A stretch of 64,000 bases of DNA from Closterium sp. NIES-65 (taxonomy: Eukaryota > Streptophyta > Zygnematophyceae > Desmidiales > Closteriaceae). Location: NCBI GenBank assembly GCA_948144175.1, contig CANXME010000805.1, positions 1-64,000 on the forward strand. Direction: 5' to 3'. Positions 53,661 to 62,254 of this stretch are shown in pieces. A program made the translations under genes and the position numbers. Below the pieces are notes generated by a model. The model had not been told where the DNA came from. It saw only the letters and a program-made list of their open reading frames with translations, and made no database searches. The stretch's first letter is position 1; each line of letters opens with the position of its first letter.

Positions 53661-54864
53661 CGTGGACGTGGACATGGACGTGGACGTTGACGTGGACGTG
53701 GACATGGACGTGGAGATGGATGTGGACGTGGACGTGGACGTGGTTGTGGACGTGGACGTGGACGTGGACGTGGACGTGGACGTGAAGGACTTGGACGTGG
53801 ACATGGACGTGGACGTGGACGTGGACGTGGACGTGGACGTGGTCGAGGACGTGAAGGACTTGGACGTGGATGTCGACGTGGACGTGGTCGTGGACGTGGA
53901 CGTGGACATGGACGTGGACGTGGACGTGGACGTGGACGTGGAGTGGACGTGGACGTGGACGTGGACGTGGACGTGGACATGGACGTGGAGATGGACGTGG
54001 ACGTGGACGTCGACGTGGACATCGACGTGGACGTGGACGTGGACGTGGACGTGGACCTGGACGTGGACGTGGACGTGGACGTGGACGTCGACGTGGACAT
54101 CGACGTGGACGTGGACGTGGACGTGGACCTGGACGTGGACGTGGATGTGGAGGACTTGGACGTGGACATGGACGTGGACATGGACGTGGACGTGGACGTG
54201 GACATGGACGTGGATGTGGACGTGGACGTGGACGTGGACATGGACGTGGACGTGGACGTCGACGTGGACGTGGATATGGACGTGGACATGGACGTGGACA
54301 TGGACGTGGACATGGACGTGGACGTGGACGTGGACATGGACGTGGACATGGACGTGGACGTGGACATGGACGTGGACGTGGACGTGGACATGGACGTGGA
54401 CATGGACATTGACGTGGACGTGGACATGGACGTGGATGGGACGTGGACGTGGACGTGGACATGTAAGTGGACGTGGACGTGGACGTGGACGTGGACGTGG
54501 ACATGGACGTGGACGTGGACGTGGACATGGACGTGGACGTGGACGTGGACGTGGACATGGACGTGAACGTGGACGTGGACGTGGACCTTGACGTGGACGT
54601 GGACGTAGACGTGGACATTGTCGTGGACGTGGACGTGGACGTGGACGTGGTCGTTGACGTGGACGTTGACGTGGACGTGGACGTGGACTTGGACGTGGAC
54701 GTGGACGTGGACATGGACGTAGACGTGGACGTGGACATGGACGTGGACGTAGACGTGGAGGACTTGGACGTGGACATGGACGTGGACGTGGACGTGGACT
54801 TGGAGATGAACGTGGACGTGGACGTGGACGTGGACATGGAGGTGGACATGGACGTGGACGTGGA

Positions 54865-57299
54865 TGCTCTTGGACCAGGCAAGCTCTTGGACTAGGCAAG
54901 CTCCTCGACCACGCAAGTTCTTGGACCAGGCACGCTCCGGGCCCACGCAAGCTCTTAGGCCAGACGGGCTTGTGGACCAAGCAAGCTCTTGGACGAGGCA
55001 AGCCCCTGGACCACGCAAGCTCCCAGACCAGGCAAGCTTCTCGACCAGGCAAGCTCCTGGACCAGGCACGCTCGTGGACCAGGCACGTTCCTGAACCAGG
55101 CAAGCTCTTGGACTAGGCAGTATCGTGGACCAAACACGCTCTTGGACCAGGCAAGCTCCTGGACCAGGCAAGCTCCTTGACCAGGCAAGCTCCTGGACCA
55201 AGCACGCTTCTGGACCTGGCACGCTCCTAGACCAGGCAAGCTCCTCGACAAGGCAAGCTCCTGGACCACGCAAGCTCTTGGACCAGGCACGCTCCTAGAC
55301 CAGGCAAGCTCTTGGACCAGGAACGCTTCTGGACCAAGCAAGCTCCTGGACCAGGCAAGCTCCTAGACCAGCTAGCTCTTGGACCAGGCAAGCTCCTGTA
55401 CCAGGCAAGATCTTGGACCAAGCAAGCTCCTGGACCAGGCAAGCTCCTAGACCAGGCAAGCTCCTGGACCAGGCACGCTCGTGGACCAGGCAAGCTCCTG
55501 GACCAGGCAAGCTCCTGGACCAGGCAAGCTCCTGGACCAGGCAAGCTCCTCGACCAGGCACGCTCGTGGACCAGGCACACTCTTGGACCAGGCAGGCCCC
55601 TGGACCTGGCAAGCTCGTGGACCAAGCAAGCTCTTGGATCATGCACGCTCGTGGACCAGGCACGCTCGTGGACCACGCAAGCTCTTAGACCAGGCAGGCT
55701 TGTGGACGAGGCAAGCTCCTGGACCAGGCAAGCTCTTTGACCAGGCAATCTCCTGGACCAGGCACGCTCGTGGACCACGTTCAATCGTGGACCAGGCAAT
55801 CTCTTGGACCACGCAAGCTCCTGGACCACGCAAGCTCTTGGACCAGGCACGCTCCTGGACCAAGCAAGCTCTTGGACCAGGCAAGCTTCTGGACCAAGGA
55901 AGCTCCTGGACCACGCAAGCTCCTGGACCAGGCAAGCTCCTGGTCTAGGCAAGCTCCTGGACCAAGCTAGCTCTTGGACCAGGCAAGCTCTTGGACCAGG
56001 CAAGCTCTTGGACCAGGCAAGCTCTTGGACCAGGCAAGCTCCTTGATCAGGCAGGCTTGTGGACGAAGCACGCTCCTGGACCAGGCAAGCTCCTGGATCA
56101 GGCAAGCTCCTGAACAAGGCAAGCTCCTGGACCGAGCAAGCTCCTAGACCAGGCAAGCTCCTAAACCAGGGAAACTTGTGGACCAGGCACGCTCCTGGAA
56201 CAAGCAAGCTCCTATACCAGGCAAGCTCCTAGACCAGGGAAGCTACTGGACCAGGCAAGCTCCTGGACCAAGCAAGCTCCTGGACCAGGCAAGCTCTTTG
56301 ACCAGGCAAGCTCCTGGACCAGGCAAGCTCCTAGACCACGCAAGCTCCTGGACCAGCCAAGCTCCTGGATCAGGCACGCTCGTGGACGAGGCACGCTCGT
56401 GGACCAGGCAAGCTCTTGGACCGGGCAGGCTCGTGAACCAGGCATGCTCCTGGACCAAGCAAGCTCCTGGACAACGCAAACTCGTGGACCAAGCACGCTC
56501 CAGGACCAGGGAAGCTCCTGGACCAGAAAAGATCCTAGACCAGGCAAGCTCCTAGACCAGGCAAGCTCCTGGACCAGGCACGCTCCTGGACCAAGCAAGC
56601 TCCTAGACCAGGCAAGCTCCTGGACCGGGCAAGCTCTTGGACCATTCACGCTCGTGGACCAAGCAAGCTCTTGGACCAGGCAAGCTGTTAGACCAGGCAA
56701 GCTCCTGGACCAGGCAGGCTCCTAGACCACGCAAGCTCGTGGACCAAGCAAGCTCCTGGACCAGGCAAACTCCTGGACCAGGCGAGCTCCTAGACCAGGC
56801 AAGCACCTGGACCACTCAAACTCGTGGACCAAGCACGCTCCAGGACCGGGCAAGCTCCTGGACCAGGAAAGATCCTAGACCAGGCAAGCTCCTGGACCAG
56901 GCAAGATCTTGGACCGGGCAAACTCGTGGACTAGGCAAGCTCCTGAACCACGCAAACACATGGACCAGGCACGCTCCTGGACCAGGCAAGCTCCTGGACC
57001 AGGCAAGATCCTAGACCAGGCAAGCTCCTGGACCAGTCAAGCTCCTGGACTGGGGAAACTCGTGGACCAGGCACGCTCCTGGACCAAGCAAGATCCTGGA
57101 CCAGGCAAGCTCCTGGACCAGGCAAGCTCTTGGACCAGGCACGCTCCTGGACCAAGCAAGCTCTTGAACAAGGCAAGTTGTTGGACCAGGCAAGCTCCTG
57201 GACCAGGCAAGCTCCTAAACCACGCAAACTCGTGGACCAAGTACGCTCCAGGACCAGGCAAGCTCCTGGACCAGGAAAGATCCTAGACCAGGCAAGCTT
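54865..57299 (-). repeat. 17-bp minisatellite array, inverted orientation (array A')
   Basis: The consensus CTCCTGGACCAGGCAAG is the exact reverse complement of the array A unit. About 143 units fill the span, close to the 143-unit higher-order period seen in array A. Variants mirror those of array A (CGTGGACCAGG, CTCTTGGACC, GCACGC). The left junction with the hexamer array shares TGGA; the right junction passes from AAGCTT into GGCCCTTG of the inverted 31-bp array. Long open frames here have the same trivial cause as in array A. Confidence 0.96.
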
Positions 57300-60200
57300 G
57301 GCCCTTGTTCTTGCAATTTTGCATACGCTAGGCCCTTGTTCTTGCAATTTTGCACACGCTAGGCCCTTGGTCTTTTTATTTTGCACACGCTAGGCCCTTG
57401 TTTTTTTTTTTTTGCACACGCTAGGCCCTTGTTCTTGCAATTTTGCACATGCTAGACCCTTGTTCGTTTTATTTTGCACACTCTAGGCCCTTGTTCTTGC
57501 AATTTCGCAAACGCTAGGCCCTTGTTCTTGATTTTTTGCAGACGCTAGGCCCTTGCTCTTGCTATTTTGCACTCGCTAGGCCCTTGTTCTTGCAATTTTG
57601 CACACGCTATGCCCTTGTTCTTGCAATTTTGCACACGCTAGGCCCTTGTTCTTTTTATTTTGCACACGCTAGGCCCTTGTTCTTTTTATTTTGCACACGC
57701 TAGGCCCTTGTTCTTGCTATTTTGCACACGCTATGCCCTTGTTCTTGCAATTTTGCACAAGCTAGGCCCTTGTTCGCTCTATTTTGCACACGCTAGGCCC
57801 ATGTTCTTCTTATTTTGCACACGCTATGCCCTTGTTCTTTTTGTTTTGCACACGCTATGCCCTTGTTCTTTTTATTTTGCACAGGCTAGGCCCTTGTTCT
57901 TGCAATTTTGCACATGCTAGACCCTTGTTCTTTTTATTTTGCACACGCTAGGCCCTTGTTCTTGCTATTTCGCGAACGCTAGGCCCTTGTTCTTGATTTT
58001 TTGCACACGCTAGGCCCTTGCTCTTGCTATTTTGCACTCGCTAGGCCCTTGTTTTTGCAGTTTTGCACACGCTAGGCCCTTGTTCTTGCATTTTTGCACA
58101 TGTTAGGCCCTTGTTCTTTTTATTTTGCACACGCTAGGTCCTTGTTCTTGCTTTTTCGCGAACGCTAGGCCCTTGTTCTTGATTTTTTGCACACGCTAGG
58201 CCCTTGCTCTTGCTATTTTGCACTCGCTAGGCCCTTGTTCTTGCAATTTTGCACAAGCTAGGCCCTTGTTCTTGCAATTTTGCACACGCTTGGCCCTTAA
58301 TCTTTTTATTTTGCACACGCTAGGCCCTTGTTCTTGTTATTGTGCACACGCTATGCCCTTTTTCTTTTTATTTTTCACACGCTATGCCCTTGTTCTTTTT
58401 ATTTTGCACATGCTAGGCCCTTGTTCTTGCAATTTTGCACATGCTAAACCCTTGTTCTTTTTATTTTGCACATGCTAGGCCCTTGTTCTTGCTATTTCGC
58501 GAAGGCTAGGCCCTTGTTCTTGATTTTTTGCACACGCTAGGCCCTTGCTCTTGCTATTTTGCACACGCTAGGCCCTTGTTTTTGCAATTTTGCACACGCT
58601 AGGCCCTTGTTCTTTTTATTTTGCACACGCTTGGCCCTTGTTCTTGCAATCTTGCACATGCTTGACCCTTGTTCTTTTTATTTTGCACACGCTAGGCCCT
58701 TGTTCTTGCTATTTTGCACACGCTAGGCCCTTAGTCTTGCAATTTTGCACACGCTAGGCCCTTGTTCTTTTTATTTTGCATACGCTAGGCCCTTGTTCTT
58801 TTTATTTTGCACACGCTAGGCCCTTGTTCTTGCTATTTTGCGAACGCTAGGCCCTTGTTCTTGATTTTTTGCACACGCTAGGCCCTTGTTCTTTTTATTT
58901 TGCACACGCTAGGCCCTTGTTCTTGCAATTTTGCACACGCTAGGCCCTTATTCTTGCAATTTTGCACACGCTAGGCCGTTGTTCTTTTTATTTTGCACAC
59001 GCTAGGCCCTTGTTCTTTTTATCTTGCACACGCTAGGCCCTTGTTCTTGCTATTTTGCACACGCTATGCCGTTGTTATTTTTTTTTTGCACACACTAGGC
59101 CCTTGTTCTTGCAATTTTTCACATGCTAGACCCTTGTTCTTTTTATTTTGCACACGCTAGGCCCTTGTTCTTGCTATTTCGCGAACGCTAGGCCCTTTTT
59201 CTTAATTTTTTGCACACGCTAGCCCTTGCTCTTGCTACTTTGCGCTCGCAAGGCCCTTGTTCTTGCAATTTTGCACATGCTAGACCATTGTTCTTTTTTT
59301 TTTGCACACGCTTGGCCCTTGATCTTGCTATTTTGCACCTGCTAGGCCCTTGTTCTTGCAATTGTGCACACGCTAGGCCCTTGTTCTTGCAATTTTGCAC
59401 ACGCTAGGCCCTTGTTCTTGCAACTTTGCACTCGCTAGGCCCTTGTTCTTTTTATTTTGCACACGCTAGGCCCTTGTTTTTTTTATTTTGCACACGCTAG
59501 GCCCTTGTTCTTGCTATTTTGCACACGCCATGTTCTTGTTCTTTTTATTTTGCACACGCTATGCCCTTGTTCTTTTTTTTTTTGCACATGCTAGGCCCTT
59601 GTTCTTGCTATTTCGCGAACGCTAGGTCCTTGTTCTTGAATTTTTTGCACACGCTAGGCCCTTGCTCTTGTTATTTTGCACTTGCTAGGCCCTTGTTCTT
59701 GCAATTTTGCACGTGCTAGGCCCTTGTTCTTGCAATTTTGCACACGCAAGACCCTTGTTCTTGCAATTTTGCACACGCTAGGCCCTTGTTCTTTTTTTTT
59801 TTGCACACGCTTGGCCCTTGTTCTTGCAATTTTGCACATGCTAGACCCTTGTTCTTTTTATTTTGCACACGCTAGGCCCTTGTTCTTGCTATTTTGCACA
59901 CGCTAGACCCTTGGTCTTGCAATTTTGCACACGCTAGGCCCTTGTTCATTTTATTTTGCACACGCTAGGCCCTTGTTCTTGCAATTTTGCACGTGCTAGG
60001 CTCTTGTTCTTGCAATTTTGCACGCGCTAGGCCCTTGTTCTTGCAATTTTGCACACGCTAGGCCCTTGTTCATTTTATTTTGCACACGCTAGGCCCTTGT
60101 TCTTTTTTTTTTGCACACGCTATCTCCTTGTTCTTCTTATTTTGCACACGCTAGGCCCTTGTTCTTGCTATTTCGCGAACGCTAGGCCCTTGTTCTTGAT

Positions 60201-61054
60201 TTTTTGCACACGCTAGGCCCTTGCTCTTGCTATTTTGCACTCGCTAGGCCCTTGTTCTTGCAATTTTTGACACGCTAGGCCCTTGTTCTTGTATTTTTGC
60301 ACACGCTAGGCCCTTGTTCTTTTTATTTTGCACACGCTATGCCCTTGTTCTTTTTATTTTGCACACGCTAGGCCTTTGTTCTTGCAATTTTGCAGATGCT
60401 AGACCCTTTTTCTTTGCATTTTTGCACACGCTAGGCCCTTGTTCTTGCTTTTTCGCGAACGCTAGGCCCTTGTTCTTGATTTTTTGCACACGCTAGGCCC
60501 TTGCTCTTGCTATTTTGCACTCGCTAGGCCCTTGTTCTTGCAATTTTGCACATGCTAGGCCCTTGTTCTTGCAATTTTGCACACGCTTGGCCCTTAATCT
60601 TTTTATTTTGCACACGCTAGGCCCTTGTTCTTGTTATTTTGCACACGCTATGCCCTTGTTCTTTTTATTTTTCACACGCTATGCCATTGTTCTTTTTATT
60701 TTGCACATGCTAGGCCCTTGTTCTTGCAATTTTGCACATGCTAAACCCTTGTTCTTTTTATTTTGCACATGCTAGGCACTTGTTCTTGCTATTTTGCGAA
60801 GGCTAGGCCCTTGTTCTTGATGTTTTGCACACGCTAGGCCCTTGCTCTTGCTATTTTGCACTCGCTAGGCCCTTGTTCTTGCAATTTTGCATACGCTAGG
60901 CCCTTGTTCTTACAATTTTGCACACGCTAGGCCCTTGTGTTTTTTTTTTTGCACACGCTAGGCCCTTGTTCTTTTTATTTTGCACACGCTATGCCCTTGT
61001 TCTTTTTATTTTTCACACGCTAGGCCCTTGTTCTTTTTATTTTGCACAGGCTAG
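57300..61054 (-). repeat. 31-bp satellite array, inverted orientation and divergent subfamily (array B')
   Basis: About 121 monomers in reverse complement of array B (GCCCTTGTTCTTGC, AATTTTGCACACGC, TAG). This array is more heterogeneous and T-richer than array B. Many units replace CTTGCAATTTT with CTTTTTATTTT, and others read TTGATTTTTTGC, TGCTATTTCGCGAACGC or TTTTGCACTCGC. These variants are rare or absent in array B, so B' is a separate subfamily rather than a recent copy. A near-identical run of about 260 bp occurs at 58218 and 60515, 2297 bp apart, indicating its own higher-order repeat. The array ends exactly at the LTR. Confidence 0.95.
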
Positions 61055-61185
61055 TGTCAGATTATTATAGCTGATGCATGTTTGTAGGCTATAGTGGGGT
61101 AGCACATATGGGGTACAGTTTGCTAGGGTTGTATTTGTACCCAACTCTGACTTAGTCAATTCATTCCTGTTCAGTTAGTTTCACA
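61055..61185 (+). repeat. 5' long terminal repeat (131 bp)
   Basis: Begins TGTCAG immediately after the last satellite CTAG and ends TTCACA immediately before the primer-binding site, giving the canonical TG...CA ends with a 3-bp TGT/ACA inverted terminus. It is AT-richer than the following leader. A TATTATAG stretch near 61063-61070 could act as a TATA-like element, but this is weak. At 131 bp it is short for a copia LTR. The boundaries are inferred from the satellite edge and the primer site; the 3' LTR needed for proof is outside the window. Confidence 0.75.
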
Positions 61186-61196
61186 TGGTATAGAGC
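61186..61196 (+). other. Primer-binding site, initiator tRNA-Met type
   Basis: TGGTATAGAGC directly follows the LTR ACA end. The usual plant copia site, complementary to the 3' end of initiator tRNA-Met, is TGGTATCAGAGC; this copy lacks the C in the middle but matches otherwise. In such elements the tRNA primes minus-strand DNA synthesis by reverse transcriptase. Confidence 0.75.
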
Positions 61197-61325
61197 GGGT
61201 CCCTCCTAAGGACCGTTCTTTGGGCCCACCCACGATTTTTTTTTCCTGCCCGGAGCGCGCCCTATTCTCCCCGAGGCGCGCTCCCCCTAGTGCGCGTCGA
61301 GCTGCCCTTGTGGCGCCCCGAGAGT

Positions 61326-61360
61326 CGCGCGCGCGACTCATTTTTTTTTTCGCGCGCGCG
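61326..61360. other. CG-repeat hairpin with T-tract loop
   Basis: CGCGCGCGCG at 61326-61335 and again at 61351-61360 can pair as a 10-bp stem around a 15-base loop that ends in ten T residues. Alternating CG is also a classic Z-DNA-forming sequence. A function in the element's RNA leader (dimerisation or packaging) is possible but unproven. Confidence 0.6.
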
Positions 61361-61445
61361 GTTCAGGCCCCACTTCGCGCGGCCCTTACAGCCGCGCCGC
61401 GCCGCCCTCAAGACGGCCGCGCGGCCTCTTCGTCGCTGCAGCAGG

Positions 61446-61463
61446 CCCCCCCCCCCCCCCCCC
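61446..61463 (+). repeat. Homopolymer of 18 C
   Basis: An uninterrupted run of 18 cytosines in the leader. The exact length is doubtful because such runs are error-prone in sequencing. The complementary G-run could form a quadruplex. Confidence 0.9.
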
Positions 61464-61489
61464 GCTGCACCTCTGTCGGCCTCGCAGCC

Positions 61490-61925
61490 GCCTTACCTGA
61501 CGGCCGCCGCCTCACCTGACGGCCCGCCGCCTCGACTTCTGGCCCGCCACCTCACCAGACGGCCCCCCCGCCTCACCTGACGGCCCACCGTCTCACCTGC
61601 TGGCCCGCCACCTTACCTGACGGCCCCGCCGCCTCACCTGACGGCCCGCCGCCACCTTACCTGACGGCCCCGCCGCCTCACCTGACGGCCCGCCGCCTCA
61701 CCTACTGGCCCGCCACCTGACTTGACGGCCCCGCCGCCTCACCTGACGGCCCGCCGCCTAACCTGCTGGCCCGCCACCTCACCTGAAGGCCCGCCGCCTC
61801 ACCCGCTGGCCCGCCACCTGACCTGACGGCCCCGCCGCCTCACCTGCTGGCCCGCCACCTGACCTGACGGCCCCGCCGCCTCACCTGACGGCTCGCCACC
61901 TCGCCTGCTGACCCGCCACCTGACG
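61490..61925 (+). repeat. About 20-bp GC-rich minisatellite in the leader
   Basis: About 20 units of roughly 20-21 bp, consensus GCCTCACCTGACGGCCCGCC. A second unit type carries CTGCTGGCCCGCCACCT in partial alternation. Units vary by 1-2 bp in length, so no frame is maintained across the tract, which argues against coding. Confidence 0.85.
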
Positions 61926-61928
61926 GCT

Positions 61929-62014
61929 CCGCCGTCCCCTGTCCCGGCCCCGCCGCTGCACCCTGACGGCCCCGCCGTCCCCTGTCCCGGCCCCGCAGCT
62001 GCACCCTGACGGCC
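61929..62014 (+). repeat. 43-bp direct duplication in the leader
   Basis: CCGCCGTCCCCTGTCCCGG at 61929 recurs at 61972, and the following CTGCACCCTGACGGCCCCGC is also repeated, giving two 43-bp units with one substitution (CCGCTG against GCAGCTG context). Confidence 0.85.
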
Positions 62015-62019
62015 CCGCC

Positions 62020-62139
62020 GAGCCGCCCAGCAGCAGCCGAGCCGCCCAGCCGCAGCCGAGCCGCCCAGCGGCAGCCGAGCCGCCCAGCAGCAGCCGAGCC
62101 GCCCAGCAGCAGCCGAACCGCCGAGCAGCAGCCGAGCCG
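62020..62139 (+). repeat. 19-bp minisatellite in the leader
   Basis: About six units of consensus GAGCCGCCCAGCAGCAGCC starting at 62020, 62039, 62058 and onward at 19-bp spacing. Substitutions are CAGCAG to CCGCAG or CGGCAG, and GAGCCG to GAACCG. Confidence 0.88.
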
Positions 62140-62157
62140 CCCGGTACCCGAGACGCC

Positions 62158-62202
62158 CGAGCCGCCCGAGCCGCCCGAGCCGCCCGAGCAGCCCGAGCCG
62201 CC
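62158..62202 (+). repeat. 9-bp tandem repeat just upstream of gag
   Basis: Five units of GAGCCGCCC, one changed to GAGCAGCCC. In the frame of the ATG at 62255 this reads Glu-Pro-Pro repeats, and that frame is open from 61967, so an N-terminal extension cannot be excluded, though no start codon precedes it in that frame. Confidence 0.8.
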
Positions 62203-62254
62203 TGCTGCTGACCTACCCGACTCTCCCATCCTGGTGAGACTTTCAGCTGCTGCC

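Larger units (their letters stand above)
36788..54864 (+). repeat. GTGGAC hexamer array, punctuated domain (array C, right)
   Basis: The same hexamer continues for about 18 kb. From about 36.8 kb it is interrupted by phase-shifting variants: GTGGAGGACTTGGACGTGG and GAGGACTTGAACGTGGACT followed by GG or AG. Examples of the AAC form lie near 37258, 37541, 39045, 39342, 39796, 40252, 44455, 46188, 46889, 47190, 47634, 48767, 49412 and 51040. These 3n+1 or 3n+2 changes switch the dipeptide run between frames. The array is stop-free over large spans on both strands, including an open minus-strand frame of about 7.6 kb. I treat none of these as coding because composition follows the repeat on both strands equally and no non-repeat domain is embedded. 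Confidence 0.95.
61197..62254 (+). other. GC-rich untranslated leader of the retrotransposon
   Basis: About 1.06 kb between primer site and gag, very rich in C and G and made largely of short tandem repeats (described separately). Open frames of 60-185 codons exist on both strands, but they are low-complexity Pro/Ala/Arg-rich products of the composition and overlap each other, so I do not call them genes. In retrotransposons this segment usually holds the packaging signal, but nothing specific can be recognised. Confidence 0.7.

Noticed and set aside
31042-54864. Telomere-type repeat
   Set aside because: GTGGAC lacks the T/A-plus-G-run form of known telomere repeats such as TTTAGGG, is highly degenerate, and is internal between other satellites.
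31042-54882. Giant open frames on both strands (up to about 2500 codons) encoding Val-Asp, Ser-Thr, His-Val, Arg-Pro or Arg-Gly repeats
   Set aside because: They follow from a stop-free hexamer read in each frame. No start context, unique domain or strand preference is seen, and the dipeptide changes at every single-base slip.
61054-61200. Host promoter or gene upstream of the GC-rich region
   Set aside because: The 131-bp AT-richer segment is better explained as an LTR because it has TGT/ACA ends and a primer-binding site directly after it.
61220-61580. Two overlapping plus-strand open frames of about 100 codons in the leader
   Set aside because: Both are low-complexity Arg/Pro/Ala-rich products of GC-rich sequence and overlap in different frames; they lie in the expected untranslated leader.
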